The notes under the pieces were generated by a model. It worked only from the letters and a program-made list of their open reading frames with translations, had not been told where the DNA came from and did not search any database. A DNA stretch of 64,000 nucleotides from Massospora cicadina (taxonomy: Eukaryota > Entomophthoromycota > Entomophthoromycetes > Entomophthorales > Entomophthoraceae): positions 1-64,000 of the forward strand of contig JAKSZP010012171.1 in NCBI GenBank assembly GCA_022478985.1, written 5' to 3'. The position numbers and the translations under genes were made by a program. Numbering within the stretch: the stretch's first letter is position 1; every line of letters begins with the position of its first letter. Below are positions 43,107-55,329 of this stretch, piece by piece.

Positions 43107-44198
43107 TGATAAAAATAAAAGGCTTCGCTGCTCATTTACAAATATTAACCCCTTTTTGATAACTGCACAGGTTTGTTTTGTGCACTCTTCACGTTGTCTG
43201 ATGATATATAATACATAATCAATAATTTATGAAGACTATTATCCGTAGTTGAATAGATCACTAGTTTCTGATCCAATGCTTGACTAGTATTTCTCCTCAA
43301 ATTACTCTAGATGTCCTCAGTAGGGATTATGACCCTAATCCGCCAAAATTGATCTATGCTTAGATCCTAGTTTATGGCCTTTCCTCTGGTGACACAAAGT
43401 TGGTAGAAATTCCCATCTCAGCTCAGCTTATCTTCTCCAGATCCTCAATCCTTACTCTTTATTATTCTAAAGAGTTCCCAATTAAAGCGCACATCAAAAA
43501 TTTCACTTGAAGATGAATAGAACTTATAATGAATTCTGATAATTACTGTTTTTTATTAAGTGAATTCTCAGTGGAATTTATAGAGAGAATTTGGTGCTTA
43601 TCCCTCAGTTGGCGACTCAGCTATGAAATGGCAGCTGTTTCTGTTGAATTACCCTATGTTGTCTCATCACTAATGGTCTTCACTTTTTGGTTAGGATTCT
43701 GTCATCACACATACTTAGGACCTAAAACAGAAAGAGTCAGAAAACGTGCTAATGTAATCTACTTGATACCAGTGAACCAACCATATTTGGCGAGTGATCT
43801 GCTTTGGTAATGGAACTTGTTACTCATTATGGCAGGTTGCAAACCAACTGATTGATTTGCTAGTTGCAGTTGGCATACTCGCCTCACAACTTGCTCCTTA
43901 AATTCTAATAAGTCAGTGATGAAACGTGACCAATCACAATTAGTAAACCAGATAGTTAATCATTGATCAAATATAAGATTCCCCCATTTCGTTAGCAACT
44001 CTGCCAGACGAGACCTTAAGCATTCACCCAGATTAATCCCAATGGATCTAAACCCTGAAAGTTAACTAAAATCCCCCAAACAATGTTAATCCAAAATTGG
44101 GGTCAACTGATATCAAATTCACTTGCTATAGAAAATTATCCCCTAGCGACTCATGGTAATCTAGACGGTTGGAAATTTGGGCAAAAATCCCAACGTTA
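43107..44198 (-). repeat. 5' LTR of element IV (intact)
   Basis: About 1.09 kb. It is colinear with the three pieces of the 3' LTR and serves as the uninterrupted reference. It contains the empty site of the solo LTR (43763-43778) and of LINE1 (about 43856-43870, CTAGTTGCAGTTGGC). Confidence 0.88.
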
Positions 44199-44889
44199 CC
44201 CAAGCTTGAACGTACTTATTTAATCATTCCTTTCAAACCGCCTTAAATAAGTCTATGCACTTATTTACACCTGGATGACCCATGGTGGAGATCATGATGT
44301 TACCTTATGACGCGGGAATTAAGGGAAGAGGAAACTACAAAAGATCACAGAAGCAAAATATCATATCTGATTTTTTTGAAAACCCAGACATAAGGGCTCT
44401 GCCAGCATTTAATTTTGACCAAATGATCAAGACCTTCAGGATGAGAAGATGCTGATGCTAACACAGCATCAATGAGGAACTTGCATTATCAAGTGGTTAT
44501 ATGTTGATTCTGCATGAGCCAGCAGGACCAGGCAGGACCAGATGCGCTGATAGTGACCTTGTCTAGAGTGGTAGCAAGGGTTTTAGACTTCAGACGCGAT
44601 GTGGAAGAAGCTACTGCAGCAATAGCAGCATGTATCAGTATCACTACTTGGGCTGTGAGGATTATCATAACAAATTCAGAGTCAACATTAGTATGAGGTC
44701 TATAAGGGGATTAAGGGGAAGAAAGTTTGGAAGATGTGGGTGGACCACTGCAGATCATATCTAGATTCAAAATTGGAGTTCCTGGTGTGTCCAAGTCAGC
44801 CTGTGTGACGCCTTCTGTGGCATGCAATAGTAAATCAATACTTTATGGTTGGTGAACATTACTGTATTATGTTTGGCTCCCTGCAGTAG
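44199..44889. other. Unassigned sequence right of element IV
   Basis: This should contain the continuation of element II, but I cannot recognise integrase C-terminus or LTR sequence. A 60-codon plus frame (44514-44696, LSRVVARVLDFRRDVEEATA) looks helical and might belong to a gypsy integrase linker; this is a guess. Confidence 0.25.
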
Positions 44890-45640
44890 CTTATACCAGT
44901 GTATCAAGGACTATGAAAAGGCAGTTAAAACTTTTCATATATAAACTGAGAGCGCTCAGTTACACTACCGTTATCAGAGAAATACGCCACAGGGTGTTGA
45001 TATGTGTCATACTCTTATAATAAGATAGCGTCATTTGCCATACCAGAAGCATCACACGCCATGGTGAATGGCTTGTCCTCATTAAAAAGATGTAGAACAG
45101 ACACAATGGTAAAGGCATCCTAAATGATATTAAACGCTTGTTATAATCTGGCATATAGAGATTTGGAGCGTTCTTACCAGTGAGTGGGTGTAGGAGCAAC
45201 ATGAGCTCAAATATTTTTAACAAGATTTTTATATAAAGGTGAAATACCCAAGGAAGCCACAAAGCAGTTTCTGGACACAGGAATGGGACACAAGAAGAGA
45301 GCTTATAATTTGGATGGAGAAATATATCCCATTTTTCATCATCAGGACGCCTTGATCTGAACTTCATTATTATAGAACTCACATTTTTGAGTTTTAAAAA
45401 TGATTCAGCTTTGTCAAATGACGCAGCAACGGCCACTAAATTTTAAAATATTGCTCAGCTTTAGAAGATTGATCAATATAGTATCAAAGTAGGCCACTGC
45501 ACAGGTAAACCTGAGATCTTACATAACGTTATCAATGAGGCTTTAATTTAATGCCAAAGGAAAACTTTTCACTCTCATTGCAAACACTTTTGAAAAAATT
45601 TAATCCAAGTCTAGGCAAAGTTTGATAATCTCATCAAGGA
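44890..45640 (-). pseudogene. Orphan RT/RNase H fragment of a Tf1/sushi-like element
   Basis: On the minus strand the readings run from the RT palm, AVAYFDTILIDQSS (YFDT where YLDD is expected), through a thumb (DKAESFLKLKNVS) to LLLHPLTGKNAPNLYMPDY. RNase H-like readings follow below 45000 (TERSQFIYEKF). PLTGKN is shared with element II, so it is the same lineage. No LTR or integrase is attached. The fragment is bounded on the right by the start of LINE2. Confidence 0.7.
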
Positions 45641-45656
45641 GATTAGTTGGCGCCCA

Positions 45657-46990
45657 ATGTTAGGGAGCAGTTGGGAGATTTAAGTTAAGGGCACAGGAGT
45701 TGGCCCCACATCAATCAAGTTTCATAAACGCCCTGGTGAGTCTGGCGGAATAGATAAAATTAGTAATAAAAAACTGGCGGTTACCATTTCCCCAAAAATT
45801 TTGTCCTAGCAAGCGCGCTGCAACCAGTTCATCAATACGCCGCACTCTCAAACACTATAATTGGTGGAACATGAGGTGCATGTTTTCCTGGATATTCAGC
45901 AAATGGTGCTTTGGGAGATGCTTTGTGGAGATGTACACACACATTTCCCAAATGCGTTGTACATCATACCCCACTTCATGCCACGCGGTTGGCTGTATCT
46001 TGGCTTCAAAATAAGGAAGTGGCGGACAAAGCTGCAAAGGTGCAAGTAGTAGTGGACCTCACAGACGGTCAATGGGTTGTCAAAACAAAGTGCACCCGCT
46101 GGACTAAATTGAGTCAAATATTCATAGCATTTGACTTCCTACCAACAGCGGTCAAGCGCACTGTGCTAGAGCACCACCTGAAGGCTGGGCTCGCCTCATA
46201 CAGAGAAATATAATCCTTTGAAATGCAGCACTTTACGCTCATGCCAAACCTGTGCACAGGCAAAGCGATTGCTGTTCTCACCCCATCTGCGGGGATATCA
46301 GAGGATTTAAATCAAATCCCATATGCAACTTATGTCAAAATCAATGGGCAAAACACCCATCTATTCAGGGTCACCATGGATAGTGCGCCTCCTATCTGCA
46401 CTTTTTGTTGCGCTTTTGGCCACAAGGACCATACCTGCCCCTCCAAGGAGGGAATTACTCAAACTGAAATTCTCTCAGATGCAATGTGCAGTGCAGACAC
46501 CCACTATGAACTGTACTAGACATCGATGCATCCTTCCCATGGGGAGCGCAAGGCTGCTACATTCTAGTAAAACCAGTGTCCCCACAAGAGCGGAAGAAGG
46601 CCAAACATGCCCACAAGGAGGTGGCCAAGGAGGCAGCAAAGACCGCATCTGCAATCCCACCATCCCAGCTCCAGGTGGACATTGAGACTTTCATGGCGGA
46701 AGCAGCTTGCAAATCCCTCAACCAAATAGATTAGGACGCCCAAGCCAATTGGGCCATACAAGCTGAAAACCCAATGGGCGAGTCGGTTTCACCCAACCAA
46801 TGTACCCTTGCATTGATTAGGACCAAGTTGCTCACTGATAATCCTGTCAAAATTCCACCTCCAAGCGTTGGTGCACTTCAAATGCACACGCCGCAAAAAA
46901 CTCGCCTACAGTGGGGAAAAATCAGAAGGCAAAAGCCAATGCAAACCCCACAGCTAAAGCTTCCCGCACTGACACATACTCCATAGCACA
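45657..46990 (+). pseudogene. LINE2 ORF1 (gag-like, CCHC)
   Basis: From about 45657 the readings follow LINE3 ORF1: VFLDIQQM, LCGDVHTHFPNALY, KEVADKAAKVQVVVDL, MPNLCTGKAIAVLTP, then a canonical knuckle CTFCCAFGHKDHTC (46397-46438, CX2CX4HX4C). A Lys/Ala-rich helical part and Pro-rich tail follow to about 46990. Frame changes at about 46010, 46210 and 46520 break it. It would bind element RNA. Confidence 0.8.
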
Positions 46991-46999
46991 GAATACCCA

Positions 47000-47870
47000 C
47001 GCTGCCAAGCAGCAATGTGATGAAAAAGAGAAGGTTGAAGGGCTCAGGTGCCCTTCCCCTCACACCTAAGGTGCGATGGGAAGCCTTTACTTTAGGGACG
47101 TTGAACATTGCTGGACTCAAGGCCTTGCCATCCCGGGCTAGGAAACTGAGTTTTTCTATAAAATAATTTACTCATGAACATCCTGGCCATTCAGGAAACC
47201 CACTGACCGCGCAGTACTGAGAAATCATGGAAAACCATGCTCCTCCCTTCCCTCTCCTTTTGTTCTACGCACTGTGGGGTGCTAATTCGAGTGAACCATA
47301 GTTTTGAATTTATTTCATCACACACCCAAACAGCCCCGTCCTTGTTGTCACCTTTTTGTGGGATGACGAAGTGCAAGCTGTCATTAACATTTATTCCCCA
47401 ACCTGTGCACGAGAACGCTGGAAATTTTTCTCAGCAGTCAATTCCCTTACACTACCCCTGACCCATTCATTGTTTGTAGCATGAACTGCTGGATGAACCC
47501 ACCCATAGACCGCTGGCCCTCATCGCCTACACCCCCACAGGGGCACGTTGAACTTCGAATTCTCAAGGCCACCCTAGGGTTGTTTAATACTTTGCCGCGT
47601 CATGCTCCACTACTCACTAACATGTCACACCCCCATGTACACAACGATAGCTAAGGTCCATGACCTGCATTGACCTTATTCTCGCACTGTTGAAATTTCA
47701 AACCCAAATTTCCCAATTCACCATGATGAAAATTGCTTTCTCCAACCACAGGATGGTATCAGTTTCCTTCCATTTGTCCGATCCAGCAGCCCAGGCACCA
47801 AAATGGTGCAAACTCAACCCAGCTGAGATAGCGTCACCTAATTTTCCTCGTGGGTGGAATCTGTGACCTC
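47000..47870 (+). pseudogene. LINE2 ORF2: APE-type endonuclease
   Basis: It begins with the N-terminal block NILAIQETH (about 47176-47202), the AxQET motif of APE endonucleases. CGVLIRVNHSFEF, INIYSPTCARERWKFF and SMNCWMNPPIDRWP follow, the last where GDMN is expected. The end of the domain reads FSNHRMVSVSFH, where SDH is expected. Frame shifts are frequent. LINE3 has the same domain on the minus strand. Confidence 0.78.
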
Positions 47871-49260
47871 AGCTCCAGAGTTTGTCGCACCATTATGTGC
47901 AAACCCAATTTCCACCTAGTCAACCTTCAAGGCGAACACAATCCGCCAGGCTCACCACCTCTCCTCCCGCTGCTCATGCACTGCCTCAACAGTCATTTTG
48001 CGCATGCTGGTTGAGTTGGACCACCTGGAGTCTAACGTCCCTGCTGCAGGCTACAGCCCAGCTTGGGGTCAAAAGTGGGCAGAAGTGTCCGCCCGCCTCA
48101 ACGCACTGGTGAGATAACACAAGTATCAGGTTTGTATTCAGTATAAAGCAAAGAATATTACAGTGGGCAATATGTGCTCTGCTTACTTTTTTCAAAAATT
48201 CTTCACACCGCGCCAGAGTTTGGCCTACACACAGGTTTGAAGGCCAGACCACTCCGTTGTGGATATGCTGGCTGAAGTGGCAATCAAAATACAAAATTAT
48301 TACTCTGAATTGTATTAATCTGATCCAATTCTGCCAGCCAAAATAGAAAATTTTCTCAAAAGTGCACACATCTGCACTATTTCCCAATTTCTGAGATTTT
48401 TGAATTTGATTACTTGGGATGAACTCTGGTCTGCCGTTTGTGGTGCACCGTATAGAAAATGCTCAGATCCAGAGGGCATCCCTAATGAGTTCCATAAGAA
48501 GTTTTTCAAAGATTTTTCACCTTGCTGCTTGCTTCTCTGAACCAATGCCTTCTGGAAACGCGCCTCCTGCCTGGAGGGCAAGAGGCCTTCACAATAACGT
48601 TGTACAAGAAAGGGGATAAGCTGAACTTGGCCAACTGGCGCCCCAATTTCAATTAATAACGCAGACACAAATTTTTTTACTAAAATCATGGCTAAGCGTC
48701 TAGGGGTTGTTGCCTCTGCTCTCATTTCCCCTGAACAATTTCGTTTTTATCCCCAAAAGGTCAATTTGGGAATATATACACAACGTAGCCAACGTCTGTC
48801 AATCCACGGCTTCTGGAGCACTTGTGTTTTTAGACCAGCAGAAGGCCTATGATATAGTCAACTGAGAAATACCTCAGGGCATGCCTCCACAATTTCAGCC
48901 ACCTACTTCGCTTCACTAAATTGGGTGATGTTGCTAACAGAATCTGCCACAATGGCTGTGTGTGGACCTGGCTTCCTCATGGATGTATTCTGCACTCAAA
49001 GGAGCCTGCGCCAAGGGGACCCTCTTAGCCCACCCTTGTATAACTTCAGCCTTGACCCACTTCTTTGAAATGTGAATTCCCGCCTTACTGAAGTCCATGT
49101 GCAAGGCCAAGCCCCTGTCAAGATGTTGGCGTTGGCGATGATTGTGTGGTTGGGGTGTCTAACAATCATTATGTATGCGCGCTTGAAGATACTATCAAGG
49201 TTTACTCCAGGGTAAGTAATACAGCACTCAACGCCTCCAAAACCAAAATTGTTCTCCTTG
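47871..49260 (+). pseudogene. LINE2 ORF2: reverse transcriptase
   Basis: RT landmarks are NNADTNFFTKIMAKRLGVVASALISPEQF, read in short blocks, then LRQGDPLSPPLYNFSLDPLL and the catalytic area near 49125-49150. There LINE3 has LAFADD; here a frame change and substitutions give GVGDDCVVGV. It would be inactive. The antisense 136- and 133-codon frames in this part (48315-48725, 47986-48387) are shadows. Confidence 0.8.
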
Positions 49261-50822
49261 GTCAGTATCAAGCCCGCTGGGCCCCAGCGCCCCTTTCCTA
49301 CCTGCCTCGTCAACTAGTCTACGGGATCGCTTGTCCTGCCCTGCCCACCCCACTCCGCCCCGCTCATACTCCTCTCTGTGCCACGCCCCACCGTTGGCCC
49401 TGTCTGCCATTTGGGGGTGAGGCTGGAGGCAGGAGGGTACGCCTCAACGGTGATGAAAAACCATATCCTAGACAACATTACGAAATGCATAGATTCCCTC
49501 AAAGCCCAGACCACCTTCCTTACAGGCAGGGTAGTGCTAGCCAACTCTATGCTCCTCTCTAAAGTTTGGTTTGGGGCCCATGCTAGCGCCTTTTCCCCTT
49601 GTTTCTTCAAGTCATTAAAAGCCATTCTGCAAGAATGGCTTTGGTTAGGCCGCCCACCGCCAGTGCGCCTGGATGTCATGTTTGACCCTCGCCATAGTGG
49701 TGGTATGAGCCTGCTCAACTTTGAGGCCCATGATGCCAAAATCCTTGGCACTTGGATCGCTGCCGTCACAAACCCTACGATCTCAGCCCAGCACTGGTCC
49801 CATGCAGCCTGCTCCAACTTCTCCCGCACCCTGGGCCTCACAATCCTTCCCGCTTATACTCTCTGTTAAGTACCTATCCTCACATCCTTCTGCTGCGGGC
49901 CCACATAGACGTCGCCCCACTTCAAAAGGATCCTCCTCTCCATGCGGAGCGCAGAGTGGAAAATTTGCATCTGTGGGCACACTGCCCAGAGGGGGCGTCC
50001 CTCTCCTTGGTTCACCCAGGAGGTACAAGGACTACCCATTATGAATGGAGTAATACCCATGCTTCCCCTACCATGCCCAGGGTGGACTACCTGGACATGA
50101 TGAACATCCCCTATCTCCTGGATACCCAGAAAGCCATTTGGAAGTACGCCAACCACCCTCTTCATAACTGCATATTCTTTCCCATGTGTCGCGCTTCTTG
50201 AGACAGGTATACCATACTGCCAAACGCTCAACCGCCTTGCACTCATCCTGTGTTGTGTTTGACCAGTATGTAACCATGTTTCACCGCCTGGAAGAGTGCC
50301 CTCCATCAAAAGCAATATGGCGTGAGGGGCAACATCTGTTTCTCCAGTATCAGGCACAGCCCTTCAGCCTGTCTAAGGACATGTATGTTTTATCCATGGC
50401 TTCCCCTCTTCCACCCTCCCTCCATGCCTTAATAGTCGCAATTGCTATGTGGACTATACATATGATTGTCTTAGATGCTATCTCAGGCTCCACCCCCACC
50501 ATCCAGGTTGCTCTACGCCGGTTCCAGTCGCATCTATGGACCACTTTCAAGCAGATATGTTTGGGTACCTCCAACCCCATCACCGCCAGTTGGTTTCATC
50601 ATGGTTCCCAGTTTGGTTCATAGTTTCAGACCCCTTCCTACATACGTGCTTAATAGTGGAGCATGCCCCTGCACACTTTACCCCCCTCCATTCTCTTGGC
50701 GTTCCCACTGGCAACAGGAGATAGCGTCTGCTTCTCTGGGGTGCCCTCCTCTCGCTGAAGTTATTTTGTTGTTTAGTGTCTTATCAGAAGTGTCCGCCCC
50801 TTGGTCAGCCTTCCCCAAATAG
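49261..50822 (+). pseudogene. LINE2 ORF2: C-terminal region
   Basis: Long open pieces (49378-49869 and 50186-50623) match LINE3: VRLDVMFDPRHSGGMSLLNF, LDTQKAIWKYAN. The zinc finger area reads SCVVFDQYVTMFHRLEEC near 50240-50300, where the second Cys has become Phe. The protein ends VLSEVSAPWSAFPK followed by TAG, the same end as in LINE3. Confidence 0.8.
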
Positions 50823-51497
50823 AATTAATCTAATGCCAAAGATTTTTTTAGTCCAAAGGCATATAACATTAATCTGTTATATTCCATAATGGGTGCAATT
50901 TGTGTCAGTAATTCCTGGCAGAACTTAACCTGTTTTATTGAAAAAGTATAACCAAGTCAAGTTTTAGAAGACTTTGGATTTTAATATTGCTTGGACATTA
51001 GAAGCCTCAAGGGGTAGAGTGTAAAAATAAGAGACTGTAACGGTGTTCAAATGTATATAAACTATACATGACCCTAAGGTATTATTGGGGTTTTGAGCAA
51101 AAAAAATTAGAGGTGAAAAGGATGAGGTTTCTCAATCATCCATTCCAGTGTCATCATGATATCTTTTGTAATAAGCACTTAGGCTTCAAAATACAACTGC
51201 ACAAGTTAAGTAAAACTTTTAATGGATATAGAAAACTGTATGAGGACAATGACCTAAAAATAATAAACAATTTTTATTTTATCAAGGTTTAATTAAGCTT
51301 TGATAAGCTATGGTAACAAACAGTTACCCCTTAAAATGGCTACCCCACCATTATAAGTTGTACTCAGGAATATTGGACAGTGCATATCTATCCTCAAAAT
51401 GGTATGAACCGTTGCCTAGATTTCAAGGATAATAGAACTTTAATAACTGTTTTACTCTAGCTTAGGGGCATGGGAGAGATTATAATAATACTAAAGA
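50823..51497. other. Spacer between LINE2 and element III
   Basis: AT-rich. A 74-codon plus frame (51068-51292) is Lys/Asn-rich with no recognised motif. The 3' UTR of LINE2 should occupy the first part; no poly(A) end or target duplication could be fixed. Confidence 0.3.
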
Positions 51498-52340
51498 TGT
51501 CATGGAAAGCAGAGCTCAGGAGATTACAAATAGGAAGGCACCAGGTTGGGACCATCTAGTACTAAAAAAAATGCACCAGGTTTGAGTTGCTAAAGGAGGG
51601 AAAATCTTTTAAGCAAAATAAAGCAGCGTCCCAGGTAATCTCTATGTTTTCCCATATATAGATCTTTGTAACAAAAAGCGGCCAAACTGAATCAAACTAT
51701 CAGGGAGAAGAGCCCCCTGAGAGTTGAGGGCATTTGGGTAGGTACTACAAGGTATATCAGTGAAATAAAATGCAGAGGACTCAGTAGAATAGGATACAGC
51801 ATGAGGCGGTTTTATGCCAGAGGGGAGGGTCAGACCAGATCTTGAAAAGGAGTCCAGCCATCGTGGTAGAGTTTAAACAGGTGCTTTTTAATAAAAATGT
51901 TCTTAAAGTAGGGGAAAACTTAATTAAACTATCATAATTCTTTATATAGATTTGATTTTGTATCTGAGAAAAGAAAGGGCATTCCCCAGTTGGGCGTTGA
52001 TATAAGGGGAAGCTTTTCTAAGGATTTAAAATAATTAATAAAACTAATCCATGATAAAAAGTTTTCGCTTTTATAGTGAAAATTATTTTTATTTAAAATT
52101 GCCTAAATTTGTTACTCTGAATCAGCTTATTTTCCAGAATAAAGCTAATCTTTGCCAAATTTTTCGCCTCTATGGTTCTATCTACCTCACCCTGACTGAA
52201 AAAGCTAGAACCTAATTGCGGTCAATGACCTTAGAGATGTCATTGGTATCCCTCAATTTTCTGGTCTTGATTTCAGGGGCTTCTTATGCTTGGCTTTGGT
52301 AGGACAATTTGCTCCAGGTAAAATGTCACCCACTGTGACA
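51498..52340 (-). repeat. 3' LTR of element III
   Basis: 843 bp, TGTCATGG to GTGACA in plus orientation. Shared with 57313-58118: GATAAAGCAGCGTCCCA-type sequence, GAGAGTTGAGGGC, ATATAAGGGGAAG and GGGCTTCTTATGCTTGGCTT. Confidence 0.88.
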
Positions 52341-52354
52341 TCACCCTCCCTTTT
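52341..52354 (-). promoter_or_regulatory. Polypurine tract of element III
   Basis: The minus strand reads AAAAGGGAGGGTGA immediately before TGTCACAG, the start of the 3' LTR. This fixes strand and boundary. Confidence 0.75.
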
Positions 52355-52651
52355 AAATAGGGTTCTGCGCCAACTGAGGGGACGTTGGCCAAAACAAAGT
52401 TTTTTTTGGGGTTTGACAGCTTCATGGCGGCCAGGGAGTCTTGAGTGGCAGGACCTGCAGAATTGGGAAATCTAGCATTGAAGTCACAGATTAGATATTA
52501 AGTGTTAGAGCAGTCTCTATGAGATACCCATCTGTTCTCAGTTTCTTTGTAATGTTTCCAGGACACCTAATACTGGAGGTGATGTCAGGAAAAACAGGAG
52601 GCTTGAACAGCATCAATCTCAAAAAAAGAGTTCGCCATCTATTATTACAGC

Positions 52652-53800
52652 CTAAGGGCAGGATGGCATGGGACATTCAAAGGGGGTCAGGAGGAACTCA
52701 TGAAAGGTGCTGAAAGCTTTGATGGAAGGGGGTATATCAACTTGGTAAACTGATGGGCCAACCTTCCTGATGATCTTGAAGGGTCCAACACGCTTGGGGC
52801 CTAGCTTACGGATGGGCTGCTTCAAATGGACGTTCTTGGCATTGACCATGACCAAGTCGCCTGACTTGTACTCATGACCTTTGCGGCGCTTACAGTCAGC
52901 ATATGCTTTGTAGATCCTCACATCATCGCCAAGATGATCATTTACTGCCTGGTGTAAGTCTCTGAGCTCTTTGGCGCTCTCAATGACAGCAAAAAAGGTG
53001 GACTTAATCCGTGGACTCAGGTTGAAGCTGATATTGTGCCCACAGTAACAAAAAAGGAGTATTTGTCTATTGAGTTATGGGTAAGGTTGTTATAGGAGAA
53101 TTGCGCCAGCATAAGGTGACAGTATAATTGTTTTGTTCAGCGTTAAAATAGCAATGTAAGAATTGCTTCAACCTTGGTTACCCTCTCTGTCTATCCATAT
53201 GACTGAGGGTGAATGCCTGCGGATCTGGAAGGGGTGAATCCCTAAGATGAACAGTAAGGCTTCACATAACTGGGAAGTAAATTTGGGCCACAATCGCTTA
53301 TAATTTCCTTAGAGAGGCTATGTAGGCAAAAGATGTGATAGACAAAGAGGCGGGCAGTCTTGACGGAGGTGATTGTGGTATTACAAGTGATGCAATGTGC
53401 CATCTTGGTAAAGCAGTCCACAAAAACCATTCTTACATATACCCTTGGGACAAGGGAGCTCCAAGATGAAATTAATGAACACCAAAGTCCAAGGCCATCA
53501 GCGGTTTGGGAGAGCAACAGTCCAGCGCTCTTTAGAAGATTAGGTTTTGATCAGTTGCACGTCAGACAGGACTTCATGAATTTTGCCACATCAGTGGTGA
53601 TGCCTTTCCAATTGTAGTAACGGTGGACCAACCCTAGCCTCATGTCCTTACTGAGGTGGCCAGCAGTTTGAGGATCATAAGCTTCACGAATCACCTCCTC
53701 TCTCAGGGGTCCAGATGGTACCCACCACTTGCCCTGATGGAGGATAAACCCATTTAGAAACTTGTAATCTTTGTCCATAGGTTTGCCATTTTTTTGGCAG
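52652..53800 (-). pseudogene. Integrase of element III
   Basis: The zinc module is in complement 53551-53778 (PQTAGHLSKDM, MKSCLTCN). The core has FINFILELP, where the first catalytic Asp is Asn, and KEIISDCGPN with the second Asp. The C-terminal 89 codons (52652-52921) are intact and typical: HEYKSGDLVMVNAKNVHLK, KLGPKRVGPFKIIRKVG, STFHEFLLTPF. The Glu-containing part is in broken frames. It would insert the cDNA into the genome. Confidence 0.88.
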
Positions 53801-53899
53801 GCCAGATTTATCTTGTTTTAGTCAGCTGATATGGGTTGGGACAGCCAAATGTTGGCATGGGTGTCAATATTACCTTCAAGAGGTTTTATCATGAGAAGA

Positions 53900-54400
53900 G
53901 CGGGGAGTGGAAGGTGGGTTCTCCTTCACCTGTTCTAGATTAATCAACACCAGGATTTTTTGGGCGTTATCTAGTGCCAGATCAAGGGACAAAGGAAGCG
54001 TTCAATAATAAGGCATCTGGAAACAGGTTTTGGGCAATCTTAATGAAGTCATAATGAAAGTTGAACATTGACAAGATTTCCAACCATTGAGACTGGTGAG
54101 GGGACAGCTTCTGGGGGCGCGGTAGCACATCAACGTTTTATGGTCAGTGGGACAGTAAAATTCCACTTAGAACCGATCAAAAGGTGGCGCCAGTGCTGTA
54201 CAGCTTCAAAAACAGCAATGAGTTTCTTATCATAGAAGTCATATTCGAGCTGCGCCAGAGTCGTCTTCTTTGAGAAATAAGCAATGGGACATTCCACGCT
54301 GTCCTCCCCTTTCTGCAGCAGAGCAGCTCTCGCTGCAATGTTAGAGGCATCAGTTGCAACAATAAAAGGACTGTTAGGGTCTGCACGTGTCAGTACCAGA
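53900..54400 (-). pseudogene. RNase H of element III
   Basis: Minus readings give PFIVATDASNIAARAALLQ with the first Asp, then ECPIAYFSKKTTLAQLEYD, then KKLIAVFEAVQHWRHLL with the Glu, and a downstream VPLTIKR where TDH is expected. A 69-codon shifted frame (54177-54386) covers the same DNA and is a shadow. Confidence 0.82.
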
Positions 54401-55190
54401 CTGAAAAAAAGTATGGACTTAACGGCGTGGAAGGCGGCATTTCATTCTGTGGTCCAACTGAAAATCTTCTTTCCAGATGCAATGTAAATAGAGACAGAAA
54501 CTTCTGAGATCTGATAGTGAGCTTTTTGAGGAAGTTACACGTCCCAAGAAAGCTGATTAACTCTATGAGGGATGAGGGAGTAGCCCAATAGTGGATGGCT
54601 TCTTCCTTATCTGGGGCAATCATGTGGCCATGGGAGCATAATGTTTACTAAGAACTCTACTTTTTAGTTGGAAGTACTCTCACTTGCTTGCTTTGATAGT
54701 AAGGTTCATTTGTTCTAGTTGCTCCATGAAAGATACCAGGAGTCAGGCATGGGATTCTGCATCTGTGGATAAGACCAGTATGTCGTCCATGTATGCTATT
54801 GTGCAGGTTCATACGATCTCCCAGTAAAGTGTCAATAAACCTTTGAAAATAGACAGGAGCGCTCTTTAATCTAAACGTCATGACCCTGAACTGGTAGATT
54901 TCATTATGATATGAAAGCAGACAACCACTCCTGGCCTTCCTAAATATTAATTTATTGAAGGTGTAAAGGCAATTCGGCTTGCTGAACACCTTAGCTTTCT
55001 CCACTTAGTAGTTGATCTTCTTCCCCAAGGGGAGTGGATGAGGTCAGGTACTGTCACGTTGTTTAAATTGTCATAATTAATGAAGGGACGGAGGTAACCA
55101 ACTGATTTCTCCACAAATAAAAAGGGGAGCACACAACAAACATTTTTTGAAAACCTGACTTTTAGAGATCATAACATCACCCCAAACGTC
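54401..55190 (-). pseudogene. Reverse transcriptase of element III
   Basis: FINYDNLNN (from YRxLN) lies near 55090. YEWLLSYHNEIYQFRVMTF, APVYFQRFIDTLLGDRM and the intact catalytic box YMDDILVLS (complement 54782-54793) follow. After these come the thumb and ATPSSLIELISFLGTCNFLKK. The polymerase box is preserved but several frameshifts and stops disrupt the frame. Confidence 0.87.
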
Positions 55191-55329
55191 CGAGGCTTTC
55201 TCCCTCTAGGACAAGAGATAGATGGGAGAGGATATCTTGACAGGTCAATGGTCAACTTGAACTCAAAATCAAACTTATTGTTCGCATTGAGTAGGCAATC
55301 CTTAGAGGGATTAAACATGTTTGTTTAGA

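Larger units (their letters stand above)
25124..44198 (-). mobile_element. Ty3/gypsy element IV with nested insertions
   Basis: Minus-strand relative of element I. The 5' LTR is at 43107-44198, the primer site at 43087-43104 and gag to integrase at 43060-37950. The polypurine tract is at 35876-35889. The 3' LTR is split into 35537-35873, 27434-27543 and 25124-25791. The 3' LTR was invaded by a solo family B LTR (25792-27433) and by LINE1 (27544-35536); without these the element would be about 9.4 kb. No clear target duplication is seen at the outer ends (ACACC on the left, CCCAA on the right), probably because of age. It sits in the integrase of element II. RT and zinc-knuckle residues are mutated, so it is inactive. 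Confidence 0.85.
45650..50822 (+). mobile_element. Tad-like LINE2 (inactive)
   Basis: It is the inverted partner of LINE3: 45778 onward equals the reverse complement of the window's right end, and both ORF2s end at the same point (stop TAG 50819-50821 here, TAA at 58968 in LINE3). ORF1 has a CCHC knuckle, and ORF2 has endonuclease, RT and a C-terminal finger. The 5' boundary is approximate because no partner sequence is available beyond 64000. It is more degraded than LINE3. Confidence 0.85.

Noticed and set aside
43107..44198. Solo LTR in plus orientation
   Set aside because: The primer-binding site next to its left edge and the purine tract next to 35873 show it is the 5' LTR of the minus-strand element IV.
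25119..44203. Target duplication for element IV
   Set aside because: ACACC on the left and CCCAA (or ACGTT) on the right do not match; the call rests on LTRs, primer site and purine tract instead.
47986..48725. 133- and 136-codon minus-strand frames
   Set aside because: Antisense to LINE2 ORF2; a matching plus frame exists in LINE3 only as its own antisense.
49314..50357. 175- and 163-codon minus-strand frames
   Set aside because: Antisense to the C-terminal region of LINE2 ORF2, which is matched by LINE3.
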